DNA from: Bifidobacterium mizhiense
GTDB lineage: Bacteria; Actinomycetota; Actinomycetes; Actinomycetales; Bifidobacteriaceae
Length of the DNA: 64,000 nucleotides
NCBI RefSeq assembly: GCF_020884755.1
Contig: NZ_BPWE01000001.1
Span: forward strand, 434,001 to 498,000
Direction: 5' to 3'
Shown here: positions 1-8,214 of the stretch, one piece after another
How positions within the stretch are numbered: position 1 is the first letter of the stretch
How the letters are laid out: each line of letters begins with the position of its first letter
The notes under the pieces: model-generated
The model's database searches: none
Told to the model about the DNA's origin: nothing
What the model saw: only the letters and a program-made list of their open reading frames with translations
Translations under genes and position numbers: made by a program

Positions 1-295
1 GGCAGCCGAGGGACCTGGCCAATCCGGCGGTGTCGTCGGTGCAGTTGTCGGCCACCAACCATATGTCGATCATGGAGGACGGATAGGTCTGCTCCTTGAT
101 GGAATTGATCAGATGACCGACCACCTGCTCCTCGTTGCGGGCGGAAATAAGGACGGCGAACCGCTTGTCGAAAGGGGCCTCGGGGAAAACCGTGGGCTTG
201 GAGACAAAGGAGATGACGATGCAGATGGCCTGGTAGACGATGCCCACCCCGCCCAGCAACATCATCAGAACGTCCAGCACTTTGAGCAGAGCCAT
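1..295 (-). CDS. Family 2 glycosyltransferase, N-terminal fragment
   Basis: Only the first ~98 residues lie in the window; the gene continues past the left edge. It opens with a hydrophobic stretch (residues ~5-30), likely a membrane anchor, followed by the first beta-strand and helix of a GT-A fold (VLISARNEEQVVGHLI) and the second strand ending in VADNCTDDTA, the usual start of processive or cell-wall GT2 enzymes. The ATG at 295 shares one base with the stop codon of the upstream membrane-protein gene (TGATG), so the two are translationally coupled. The acceptor substrate cannot be judged without the rest of the gene. Confidence 0.8.
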   Translation of the reverse strand, partial: MALLKVLDVLMMLLGGVGIVYQAICIVISFVSKPTVFPEAPFDKRFAVLISARNEEQVVGHLINSIKEQTYPSSMIDIWLVADNCTDDTAGLARSLGC

Positions 296-1743
296 CAGCG
301 CCACTCCTTGCGAGGGTTGTCCTCTTCCTCGGAGGCCTCGTTCGTGGTCTCGGTGCCCTTGAGCGACCTGTGCCTTACCGGAGCCGAGGCGGACTTGGGT
401 ATGGGAACCGTGGCCGACTCATCCAGATCCTTGGCCGTCGGGGAAGAGGTCGGGTAGAGCTCCCGGGCAATCGTCATGACGGGATCGTCCACTCGGACCC
501 TGGCACTGGTCCCCTTGGCCGACCGGCTGCCCACATGGCTGGCCACCGGCTGAACCACGTGCTCGTTGAAGGCCTCGACACCCTCGACCACCTTGGATTT
601 GCCGACTGGCTTCGGATCCTGCATGAGCGGGGAGTCGATCAGCTCGTAATGCTTGACCGAAGCCGAGAATATGGCCTGGAAGCTGGCCGCCAGAGGCAGG
701 GCCAGGAAGGCGCCCAAAGCGCCGAAGACCGCACCCAGGGCCAGTACGGAGAGGAAGGCGATAGCAGGGTTGAGGTCCATGGTCCGCTGGGAGATCTTGG
801 GGGCCAGGATCATGTTTTCGATCTGCTGGTAGATGATGATGTAGACCAGCACAATCACAGCCATCAGCAGTCCGCGGCTTCCCCAGGCCACCACTATGGG
901 AACAGCCCCGCCTATGTAGGTGCCGATGGTGGGCACGAACTGGGATACCAGCCCGCAGAAGAGGGCCAGCGGCAACCAGTAGGGCACCTTGAGAATGACC
1001 AGGAAGACCGACATGCAGGCGGCAGAGATGAGTGCCAGAATGGTTCTGCTGAACAGGAAGCTGGAGATCTGATCCTGGGCGATGGTCCAAACGAAGAGGA
1101 AACGACGCTGGCTCCTGGGAGCCAGCCACTGGCAGAGGCTGCGGCGCAGTTTGGGACCTGCAGCGGAGATGTAATAGATGACCAGCAGGACGGTCATGAT
1201 ATTAATGAATGACCCCACTAGGCCTACGGTGGTATTCAGGGCCTGTCCGGCGAAGTCCGTCACCCAGGAGGTCTGGATGTTCTTGACGATCTCCCCGCCA
1301 AGGTCCTGCATGGCCGGCAGGTGCCAAGGGGTGCGGCTGGCGATGAATTCCGCCACCTGCTCATAGAGTGCCGGCGCCCCGTTGGCCATGCCGATGACCT
1401 GCTGAACCAGCAAATTGCCGAACATCCCCATAAGCACGATCACAATGATGATCAGACCTATCAACGTAACCGCAGAGGCCGCTCCACGCCGCCAGCCATG
1501 CTTGACCAGTCTGAGCACCAGAGGTTCCATGGCCAGGGAAACGAAAATGGCGATCACCACATCCAGCACCAGGAATTCGATCTTCCACCAGGATGCGTAG
1601 GCGAACCAGGCCAGAAAGACAGCTATCACTACATAGAGGAGGGCGCGGCCGAACCATTCCGGAGGTCGGCGCGGATCCCCTTTGGGCGGGAAGACCGTCG
1701 CGAAATCGAAGCGCTGCTTTTGCTCGTTGGCCATATGTTCCAT
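295..1743 (-). CDS. AI-2E family transporter-like membrane protein
   Basis: The product is about 480 residues. A short cytoplasmic N-terminus leads to a paired hydrophobic segment (LYVVIAVFLAWFAYASW), then several more membrane helices. The characteristic late block contains VPTIGTYIGGAVPIVVA and NMILAPKISQRTMDLNP, the conserved core of the AI-2E/YdiK/PerM family. Family members export AI-2 or act as Na+/H+ antiporters or permeases of unknown substrate, so no substrate is assigned. A hydrophilic C-terminal tail of ~100 residues is bifidobacterium-like. The start is uncertain: ATG 1743 or ATG 1734, neither with a strong ribosome binding site. The gene is coupled by TGATG to the downstream glycosyltransferase and diverges from another one. 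Confidence 0.85.
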   Translation of the reverse strand: MEHMANEQKQRFDFATVFPPKGDPRRPPEWFGRALLYVVIAVFLAWFAYASWWKIEFLVLDVVIAIFVSLAMEPLVLRLVKHGWRRGAASAVTLIGLIIIVIVLMGMFGNLLVQQVIGMANGAPALYEQVAEFIASRTPWHLPAMQDLGGEIVKNIQTSWVTDFAGQALNTTVGLVGSFINIMTVLLVIYYISAAGPKLRRSLCQWLAPRSQRRFLFVWTIAQDQISSFLFSRTILALISAACMSVFLVILKVPYWLPLALFCGLVSQFVPTIGTYIGGAVPIVVAWGSRGLLMAVIVLVYIIIYQQIENMILAPKISQRTMDLNPAIAFLSVLALGAVFGALGAFLALPLAASFQAIFSASVKHYELIDSPLMQDPKPVGKSKVVEGVEAFNEHVVQPVASHVGSRSAKGTSARVRVDDPVMTIARELYPTSSPTAKDLDESATVPIPKSASAPVRHRSLKGTETTNEASEEEDNPRKEWR

Positions 1744-1824
1744 TATCCCAAGATGGCTGACATGGCGGGCTGTAGGGCACAGGTTGAGCCGACGGTGTAT
1801 CCGGGCACACGTATCCTGAGGGGT

Positions 1825-2718
1825 ATGTTGACCGTTTCCATAGTCATACCCGCCTGGAATGAGGAAGAACGAATTGAGGACTGCCTCCTGAACGCCACCA
1901 GGCAGAGCCAGGCACCCAAGGAGGTACTGGTAGTCGACAACCACTCCACGGACGCAACGGCCTCCATCGTCCAACAATTCATCGCCCAGCACCCTGATCA
2001 GCATGTCAAGCTTCTCCACCAGGACAGCGAACAGGGGCTGATCCCCACCCGCAACTACGGACTTGACCGGGCAACCGGCGACGTGCTGGGCAGGATTGAC
2101 GCCGACTGCATGCTTCGTCCCAACTGGGTCGAAGTGGTCTCCGGCATCTTCACCCGGGATCCAAAGGCCATGGGCGCCACCGGACCGGTGGCCTACTATG
2201 ACATGCCAGGCAAGCGGATCGGACTCAAGGGCGACAACACCATCCGCAAGGCCATCTACCGGGCCGACGACGGGCAATACCTGCTCTACGGTTCCAACAT
2301 GGCCCTGCGCGCCACGGCTTGGCGGGCCATACGCAGCCATGTCTGCAGGGACAAAGAAGACATCATGCACGAGGACGTCGATATCTCCCTGCACCTGATT
2401 GATCAAGGGTTCAAGACGGTCTACTGCAAGGACATGAACGTGGGCATCAGCGCCCGCCGGATGGACACCTCTTTCACGTCCTTCCGCCACTACATGCAAC
2501 GCTTCAAGAACACCTTCGACGCCCACCCGCAACACACCAGGGAGCAGAAGCCCGAGCACACTCTCTACGCCATTTACCCCATACTCAGAGCCTTCTACCC
2601 CGTCTACCAGAAGTACCTGGAATCCGCCGACATCAACCCTGCGGAACGTGTCTGGATCCGCGAACAGATGGAGCTCTTCCATCGCCGCGATCAGGAGCTG
2701 GATCAGGAGGATCACTGA
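1825..2718 (+). CDS. Family 2 glycosyltransferase
   Basis: The 297-residue soluble protein begins MLTVSIVIPAWNEEERIEDC, a textbook GT2 nucleotide-sugar fold, with the D-x-D type metal site in GRIDADC (residues ~90) and an acceptor-side HEDVDIS motif typical of this family. No membrane segment is evident. A GAGGGG stretch sits only one base before the ATG, so translation may use a nearby TTG two codons later or a leaderless message. It is transcribed divergently from the AI-2E gene. The sugar donor and acceptor are not predictable; a cell-envelope or glycolipid role is an inference from the neighbours. Confidence 0.85.
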   Translation: MLTVSIVIPAWNEEERIEDCLLNATRQSQAPKEVLVVDNHSTDATASIVQQFIAQHPDQHVKLLHQDSEQGLIPTRNYGLDRATGDVLGRIDADCMLRPNWVEVVSGIFTRDPKAMGATGPVAYYDMPGKRIGLKGDNTIRKAIYRADDGQYLLYGSNMALRATAWRAIRSHVCRDKEDIMHEDVDISLHLIDQGFKTVYCKDMNVGISARRMDTSFTSFRHYMQRFKNTFDAHPQHTREQKPEHTLYAIYPILRAFYPVYQKYLESADINPAERVWIREQMELFHRRDQELDQEDH

Positions 2719-2739
2719 CCGGCGGACGGCACACCAGGT

Positions 2740-2768
2740 TTGCCTGGTCCATAGGGGGCGGGTATCAT
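2740..2768 (+). promoter_or_regulatory. Promoter of tRNA-Glu
   Basis: TTGCCT and TATCAT are separated by exactly 17 nt and the -10 element ends 10 nt before the tRNA, as expected for a housekeeping sigma promoter. Confidence 0.65.
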
Positions 2769-2778
2769 GGGCACGTTC

Positions 2779-2850
2779 GCCCCCGTCGTCTAACGGTTAG
2801 GACACCAGACTTTCAATCTGACAGCGAGAGTTCGACTCTCTCCGGGGGTA
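2779..2850 (+). tRNA. tRNA-Glu (UUC)
   Basis: The 72-nt sequence folds as a cloverleaf: acceptor GCCCCCG with CGGGGGT, the usual G1-U72 pair of actinobacterial tRNA-Glu, anticodon loop CTTTCAA giving TTC, and T-arm GAGAG/CTCTC around TTCGACT. The 3' CCA is not encoded. Confidence 0.95.
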
Positions 2851-3142
2851 CAAGGCCAAGGGTTGGAAAACGGCGGTATTCCGCCATTCAACAGATTCGC
2901 AAGAATATAAGCGTAAAACTCCGATTGGGCTCATGCGGCCCATTTTGAGCCAAAATAGTACACACTTATAGATCAACACCGACGAGAATCCGCCAGCATG
3001 GCGAAGACACACTTCTTTGAATTGCTAAGGCTTTGCGTGGCGCAGTCTGCGAACATGCAAAAGCAGTCAAAATTGCTGCCGCCGTTGCGCCAGTTTGAAT
3101 CGTTCTGATCATTCACGATGGACGACTGCATCCGATGGGCGC
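2851..3142. other. Intergenic stretch without a recognisable gene
   Basis: No credible reading frame is seen. Two small inverted repeats are present: GGCGG-TATT-CCGCC at 2872-2885 just after the tRNA, and TGGGC/GCCCA at 2926-2942 followed by TTTT. The second could terminate rightward tRNA-Glu transcription. The stretch is AT-richer than its surroundings. Confidence 0.4.
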
Positions 3143-4675
3143 TTACCGGAGAGCATCCAAAGCCGGATATAGCCGCCTGAACCGGTTGTAACCGACATCG
3201 TACACTTGGCGATTTGCGTCGTTAGGGGAATAGACCCGTCCAACTAAGTTCGCCTCCACCAACTCCTCCAAGGCCTGCAAATCAGGCTGTGAAGACGAGC
3301 CGGTCTGTTTGCCAACAGAGACCAGCTGAGCAAGGGCCACCGCAGGCATGAGATGGGCATCATCAAGCACCTGAACGGGCGCGTCAAGGATATCCGCCAG
3401 CATCTGGCACCATTGGGGTTCGCGGGTGCCGCCACCAATCAGGGTGACGCGTTCGATGGGCGTGCCCAGCAGGTCAAGCCCCTGACGAATCGAATAAGAC
3501 ACGCCTTCCAGCGCGGCTCGGGCAAGGTCACTGGCCTCGGTCTCGGAAGAAATGCCGGCATAGGCTCCCCGAATCGAAGGATTCATCATAGGGAAGCGCT
3601 CCCCCACCAGATAGGGCAGGCAAATCACGCCGCGTGCTCCTGCCGGGCTGGATTCCAACAAACGCCCCATGCGCTGATAGGGGTCGCCGTCACCCTCAGT
3701 CGGACTGTCCCCCGCGAAGACTCCGGTGGCCCAAGCATGCACGTTGCCGGCATTGAGGAATGGCACCGTGTTGATGATGCTGTCTGTGCCCAGATAGGCC
3801 AGGTTGACCATTCCAGGGCGGTCAGTTACAGCCCGGTCTGTCACTGTGGCGATCCATCCGGATGTGCCCAGGTTGATATTGAATTGACCGGGATGAAATA
3901 CCCCGCCGCCCAAGGTAGATGCGCCAGCATCCCCCATTCCCGCATATACCGTGGTTCCCGGAGCAAACCCCGTGGCAGCGGATGCGCCCGGCGTGCTGGT
4001 GCCGACGCTTTCCCATGGCCAATAGAGTTCCGGGAAGATCGCGGCATCCACGCCTGCTGACTTCAGAATGTCTCTTCTCCAGGTCCGCGAGCGCAGATCC
4101 ATGGCACCTGCCGTCGAGCAGGCTGTTACATCGCCGCAGTAGGCACCGGTCAGCCACCAAATCAGATAATCCTTGGCATCGATGAGCACATGGCGAACCT
4201 GCGCATACCGGTCGGGCTGATGCCTGGACAGCCACATCAGTTTGGTCACCGGCAGTGACCCATCGCATGGGTTCCCCACGTGGGTGCGGAAGGACTCGAC
4301 CCCATAGTTTTCAGTCAGCTCCGCCGACTCTTCTTCGGCCCTGCCATCCGCGTACAGGATCGCCGGCCCGACGGGCTGTCCCTGCGCGTCCAGAGCAATC
4401 AGGTCCTGCATCTGTCCGCTCATGATGATGCCGGTGACCTGGTCACTCCTGAAGTGCTCGATGCTCCGCCCGGCTCGGGCCAAAAGGTCACGGGACACCT
4501 CGATGAAAGCCTGCAACCAATCCTCGGGATTCTGCTCGATATGCCCATCACCTGTGTCGAGCGGCAAAAGACCGCTGGACGCACACACCCTGGCAGAACC
4601 CTGGTCATCCACAAGAACGGCCTTGACCTGCGTGGTGCCCACGTCGAATGCGGCTGTAAAGGTCATACCGGTCAT
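3143..4675 (-). CDS. FGGY-family carbohydrate kinase, xylulokinase-like
   Basis: The 510-residue protein has the family length and fold. The N-terminal phosphate loop reads FDVGTTQVKAVLVD; the substrate side contains MSGQMQDLIALD, where xylulokinases usually read GQMHGL; the catalytic-Asp block is AGMGDAGASTLGGG; and the C-terminal adenosine site is IGGGTREPQWCQMLADI. The enzyme phosphorylates a ketose or polyol with ATP in the cytoplasm. The departure from GQMHG argues against simply naming it XylB. The start is ATG 4675 (GGAAGG six bases upstream) or ATG 4666. A VOC-family gene lies 57 nt upstream on the same strand and may share its message. Confidence 0.85.
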   Translation of the reverse strand: MTGMTFTAAFDVGTTQVKAVLVDDQGSARVCASSGLLPLDTGDGHIEQNPEDWLQAFIEVSRDLLARAGRSIEHFRSDQVTGIIMSGQMQDLIALDAQGQPVGPAILYADGRAEEESAELTENYGVESFRTHVGNPCDGSLPVTKLMWLSRHQPDRYAQVRHVLIDAKDYLIWWLTGAYCGDVTACSTAGAMDLRSRTWRRDILKSAGVDAAIFPELYWPWESVGTSTPGASAATGFAPGTTVYAGMGDAGASTLGGGVFHPGQFNINLGTSGWIATVTDRAVTDRPGMVNLAYLGTDSIINTVPFLNAGNVHAWATGVFAGDSPTEGDGDPYQRMGRLLESSPAGARGVICLPYLVGERFPMMNPSIRGAYAGISSETEASDLARAALEGVSYSIRQGLDLLGTPIERVTLIGGGTREPQWCQMLADILDAPVQVLDDAHLMPAVALAQLVSVGKQTGSSSQPDLQALEELVEANLVGRVYSPNDANRQVYDVGYNRFRRLYPALDALR

Positions 4676-4732
4676 CCTAGGCCTTCCCGACCATTCGGAT
4701 ACCGGCGTGAACCCGTATGTGGACGGACGCAG

Positions 4733-5125
4733 TTAGCCCTGGAACCCTGACCAGTCCACCACTGCTTCGACATTGTTCCCGTCCGGATCCAAGACGAAAG
4801 CCGAATAGTAATGGGGATGGTAATCGCGCAGTCCGGGAGCACCATTGTCACGGCCCCCGGCAGCGAGCGCCGCCCTGTAAAAGGCATCCACCGTTGCGGC
4901 ATCGGCAGCCCTGAAAGCTATATGGGTCACCGGCGAAGCAGTCCCATCCTCACTCGGTGTCAGATAGAAGTCCGAGTGGGCCCCATCGTCCTCTGCCCCG
5001 AACCCAATAGTGGGCTCATGGTGGGCCTTGGCCACGTACCCCAATGGCGCCAAGGCTTTGCTATAGAAATCGATGGAAGCTTGGATGTCCCGAACCTTCA
5101 GCGTCAAATGATCAATCATGTCCAT
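4733..5125 (-). CDS. VOC (glyoxalase/bleomycin resistance) family protein
   Basis: A 131-residue single-domain protein starting MDMIDHLTLKVRDIQASIDF. It shows the beta-alpha-beta-beta-beta pattern of VOC metalloenzymes: HLTLKV early, then THIAFRA near the middle and FVLDPDGNNVEAV at the end, supplying the usual metal-ligand His and Glu residues. This subfamily is generally annotated as glyoxalase or lactoylglutathione-lyase-like, but actual substrates are rarely known. An upstream in-frame extension of ~33 residues exists but lacks family similarity, so ATG 5125 was chosen. It sits just upstream of the sugar kinase. Confidence 0.8.
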   Translation of the reverse strand: MDMIDHLTLKVRDIQASIDFYSKALAPLGYVAKAHHEPTIGFGAEDDGAHSDFYLTPSEDGTASPVTHIAFRAADAATVDAFYRAALAAGGRDNGAPGLRDYHPHYYSAFVLDPDGNNVEAVVDWSGFQG

Positions 5126-5233
5126 AATTCTAGGTAAATCGTCAGCCAACAGCGGCCGGCAACCCAGAATGATCTTTTCCCCATGCCGCTCGATGCCGGT
5201 GAACGATCGAGCTCGAATCCTCAAGGCTGCGTT

Positions 5234-7216
5234 TCAGATATACCGCCCGCCAGGCAGGTGCATAAAGTCCTCCACCTTGTTCCATTTGACCGGGTATCCC
5301 GCTCCGTGGGCGCAGAAGACCGAGTCAGGGGTGTTCTCCAGGTCGGACTCGGGGTCATAACCGATGGAATCCACAAGGGCATCCTGGTCTTGGCAGGGAC
5401 GGTATCCGCTGAAGAAACAGACCAGATGCCCACGGCCATGACTGTAGGTGCTGACCTCGATGGCATAATCGCGCATCTGTGATACCGGCGCATCCCCTTC
5501 CAGTTCGACAGTATCCCCGTCTGCCTGCGGTTCCGAGAAGTTGCCCTTCATCCGGTAGATGTCCGACATTGCTCTGCCGAGGTTCGCCTGAGGAATGACA
5601 AGTCTGAAATGGTACCAGGGCTCCAGCAGAATATTGCGGGCCTTCATCAGCCCCTGCCGGACGGCCCGGTATGTGGCCTGGCGGAAGTCCCCGCCTTCGG
5701 TGTGCTTGATATGCCCACGACCGTCAAGCAAGGTGATGCGCATATCGGTGATGGGCGAGCCTGTCAGAACGCCCAGATGCTCCTTCTCCGCCAGGTGGGT
5801 CATGATGAGCCGCTGCCAGTTCCCGTCCAGACGGTCCAGGCTGCAGGTCGACGCGAAGCTGAGACCACTGCCCGGCTCCGTAGGTTCGAGGAGCAGATGG
5901 ACTTCGGCATAATGTCGGAGGGGCTCAAAATGTCCAACCCCTTCGACGGGAGCTGCGATGGTCTCCCTATAGAGGATTCCGCCCTGACTGAAGGAGACCT
6001 GCATACCGAACCGCCGCTCCAGCTCCTCCTGAATTACCTCCAACTGGACCTGTCCCATCAGTCGTAAGTGAATCTCCTGGAGCTGCTCCTGCCAGACCAC
6101 ATGCAGCAGAGGATCCTCATCCTCCAGGATGCGCAAGGCCTTCAACACCTGGTGTGGATCCAGCCCTTCAGCCGTTACTGCGTAGGTCAGCACCGGCTCC
6201 AGCACAGGCTCCAGGTTCTTTCGCTCGCAGCCGAGCCCCTGGCCTGGACGTGTCAGATCAAGCCCGGTTGCAGCCACGACGCTCCCGGCCTGAGCGCAAT
6301 CCGTCAGCCTATAAGACGCTCCGGAATAGAGCCGAAGCTGGTCAATAGTCTCGCTGGCCTCCCGGTATCCGGTCTTCCCGGAACCTGCTTGGCCTTCGGA
6401 ACCATTGTGGGCATCGGTAATCACAGCCGACTTGACCGGCAGGTCGCCACCGGTCACCTTGAGCCAGGTCAACCTGGCGCCCTTGTCATCATGCGATACC
6501 TTAAAGACCCTTGCGCCGAACTCGCTGCCATACCCCGGCGAAAGGGTGTACCGCTCCAGCCCCTCCAGGAGGGCATCCACCCCGTCCAGACGCAGGGCAG
6601 ACCCAAGAAAGCATGGGAAGAGACGACGGTCGGCAACCAGCCGTGCCAGACTCCCATCCGATATGCCCTCGGTCTTGAGATACTCGTCCATGATGTCCTC
6701 ATCGAGCAGGGCCACATCCTCCATATCGCCATGCTCCAGTCCACGGCTCAAATCGAAGCAGCCCGGAGACCAGCGCTGCTTGCAGCTTTCAAGAATACGG
6801 GCAGCATCAGATCCAGGGGCATCCAACTTGTTGATGAAAATGAAGGTAGGTACCCCGTAACGCGCCAGGAGTCGCCAGAGCGTATCGACATATCCTTCCA
6901 ATCCAGCGGTAGCATCAACGACCAGGAGGGCATAATCCAAGACTGACAGGACCCGCTCCATCTCGGCTGAGAAATCGACATGGCCGGGTGTATCGATAAG
7001 GGTCAGATCCACATCGCGATAGGTCAGCCGGGCTGGTTTGGAGAAGATGGTAATACCACGTTGACGCTCCAGATCGTTGGTGTCCAGATAGGCATCGCCA
7101 TGATCCACCCTGCCCAGACGGCGAATTCCCCCGCCCCGGTAGAGCATGGCTTCCGAGAGCGTGGTCTTGCCGGCATCCACATGGGCCAGCATTCCCACCA
7201 CTATTCTCTTGACCAC
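5234..7216 (-). CDS. TetM/EF-G-like translational GTPase, chromosomal type
   Basis: A 660-residue protein related to EF-G and to ribosomal protection proteins. The G domain has G1 AHVDAGKTT (11-19), G2 RGITI, G3 DTPGH and G4 NKLD. EF-G-like domains follow. The loop that in Tet(M) carries the drug-displacing YSPVS sequence reads GHIKHTEGGDFRQATYR here, as in chromosomal TetM-like proteins of Firmicutes whose role is unresolved. A tetracycline-resistance phenotype should therefore not be assumed. The start is GTG 7216, supported by GAGGGAGG seven bases upstream. Codon use looks native. It lies 42 nt downstream of trmB and is probably co-transcribed. Confidence 0.85.
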   Translation of the reverse strand: MVKRIVVGMLAHVDAGKTTLSEAMLYRGGGIRRLGRVDHGDAYLDTNDLERQRGITIFSKPARLTYRDVDLTLIDTPGHVDFSAEMERVLSVLDYALLVVDATAGLEGYVDTLWRLLARYGVPTFIFINKLDAPGSDAARILESCKQRWSPGCFDLSRGLEHGDMEDVALLDEDIMDEYLKTEGISDGSLARLVADRRLFPCFLGSALRLDGVDALLEGLERYTLSPGYGSEFGARVFKVSHDDKGARLTWLKVTGGDLPVKSAVITDAHNGSEGQAGSGKTGYREASETIDQLRLYSGASYRLTDCAQAGSVVAATGLDLTRPGQGLGCERKNLEPVLEPVLTYAVTAEGLDPHQVLKALRILEDEDPLLHVVWQEQLQEIHLRLMGQVQLEVIQEELERRFGMQVSFSQGGILYRETIAAPVEGVGHFEPLRHYAEVHLLLEPTEPGSGLSFASTCSLDRLDGNWQRLIMTHLAEKEHLGVLTGSPITDMRITLLDGRGHIKHTEGGDFRQATYRAVRQGLMKARNILLEPWYHFRLVIPQANLGRAMSDIYRMKGNFSEPQADGDTVELEGDAPVSQMRDYAIEVSTYSHGRGHLVCFFSGYRPCQDQDALVDSIGYDPESDLENTPDSVFCAHGAGYPVKWNKVEDFMHLPGGRYI

Positions 7217-7258
7217 AGGGGGCCTCCCTCGCTCTTCATATTTCTGTGTACTCTATGG

Positions 7259-8074
7259 TCAGTCTGTCGAAACCTGATAGGTCAGGTCGTGGATGACCCG
7301 GCCGGCCTTGATCCCCTTACGCTCGAAATTGGTTACGATTCTGCCCTCGAACCGCTCCGACTCCATGAACATGGCATGAGGCAGGGATTTGGCCTGATCA
7401 GCCGTCCCTTTGCCTACATGTTGGGTGGGCAGACTGACTGGCAGAGTGCCCAGGTTTCTGAACCTCGGATTTCCATCCATCACCTCATGCACATGCAGGG
7501 CGTAATCCTCGATGTCAGTTGCAATTCGCCAAAGGCCACCCGGCTCCAGACAATACGCCAAGTCAGCAGCCAGAGCCGGCTGGACCAGACGACGCTTGTG
7601 GTGCTTCATCTTGGGCCATGGGTCGGGGAAGAAGGTCCACACTTCCTTGATCAGTCCGGGATCCATCCGGGCCAGGAGGTCCGGGGCATTGACCCGGGCA
7701 AGCCGCAGATTATCCAAGTCCGATTTACCGGCCATCAGCATGGTATGGGCCAACCCCGGTTGATAGACCTCCAAGGCCAGGTAATTCCGATCAGGATGTT
7801 CCCGTGCCGAAGCCACGACATTCTCTCCCTGCCCGGATCCAATCTCGACGATCAGCGGGGCATCCCTCCCCCAGAGCGATCTGACCATGGCTGCATCACA
7901 ACGCAGATCCTCGGCAACTGTCAGCGAGCCCTCAGCCTGACCCAGATCGAGCAGGTATCTGGAGGAATACCGGGACCAAGCCCTCGCCAGTCGTTCGCTG
8001 AGCTTCTCGGAGCGCCTCACGTAGGAGACAATGGACCGCCGAGGGGCCATGCTCTGTCTTTCTTCACTCATCAC
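7259..8074 (-). CDS. trmB: tRNA (guanine-N7)-methyltransferase
   Basis: This enzyme methylates G46 in the variable loop of tRNA using S-adenosylmethionine. The 271-residue protein has the SAM site [13 protein letters not shown] and the TrmB signature [18 protein letters not shown], the strongest diagnostic for the family. An Arg-rich N-terminal extension of ~50 residues ([15 protein letters not shown]) is common in bifidobacterial versions and may contact tRNA. The start is ATG 8074 or the adjacent ATG 8071. The gene is divergent from galE; the region between holds a palindrome. Confidence 0.93.
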   Translation of the reverse strand: MMSEERQSMAPRRSIVSYVRRSEKLSERLARAWSRYSSRYLLDLGQAEGSLTVAEDLRCDAAMVRSLWGRDAPLIVEIGSGQGENVVASAREHPDRNYLALEVYQPGLAHTMLMAGKSDLDNLRLARVNAPDLLARMDPGLIKEVWTFFPDPWPKMKHHKRRLVQPALAADLAYCLEPGGLWRIATDIEDYALHVHEVMDGNPRFRNLGTLPVSLPTQHVGKGTADQAKSLPHAMFMESERFEGRIVTNFERKGIKAGRVIHDLTYQVSTD

Positions 8075-8115
8075 AGCTCATATATATCCTAGAAAATACA
8101 AACAAGCGGGCATAG

Positions 8116-8140
8116 CGGGCATATGTGCCCGTGATATACT
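8116..8140 (+). promoter_or_regulatory. Palindrome and -10 element upstream of galE
   Basis: A 16-bp inverted repeat CGGGCA-TATG-TGCCCG (8116-8131) is followed directly by TATACT (8135-8140), an excellent -10 hexamer. The left arm is also part of a tandem GCGGGCATA repeat (8107-8123). The position between the divergent trmB and galE genes suggests an operator, but the binding protein is unknown and no good -35 was found. Confidence 0.4.
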
Positions 8141-8170
8141 CAATTCAGAACAAAATACAACAAAATATTG

Positions 8171-8196
8171 CAAAATCGAACAAGAGTCCGATTTTG
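8171..8196 (+). promoter_or_regulatory. Stem-loop in the galE leader
   Basis: CAAAATCG (8171-8178) pairs perfectly with CGATTTTG (8189-8196) across a 10-nt loop. The stem ends just before the AGGAAAGG ribosome binding site, so it may modulate galE translation. Upstream the leader has three CAAAAT-type repeats. Confidence 0.4.
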
Positions 8197-8214
8197 GATA
8201 GGAAAGGCATGCAG

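Noticed and set aside
1744-2715. Leftward open frame extending the AI-2E gene upstream by ~320 codons
   Set aside because: It is antisense to a clear GT2 glycosyltransferase with canonical motifs; the extension has no family-like sequence or start signal.
5234-7216. Tetracycline-resistance gene of Tet(M/W) type
   Set aside because: The drug-displacing loop residues are absent and the gene sits in a native operon; only a TetM-like GTPase can be supported.
8140-8200. CRISPR-like or tandem-repeat array in the A-rich galE leader
   Set aside because: The CAAAAT units are short, unevenly spaced and lack spacers; they fit a leader, not an array.
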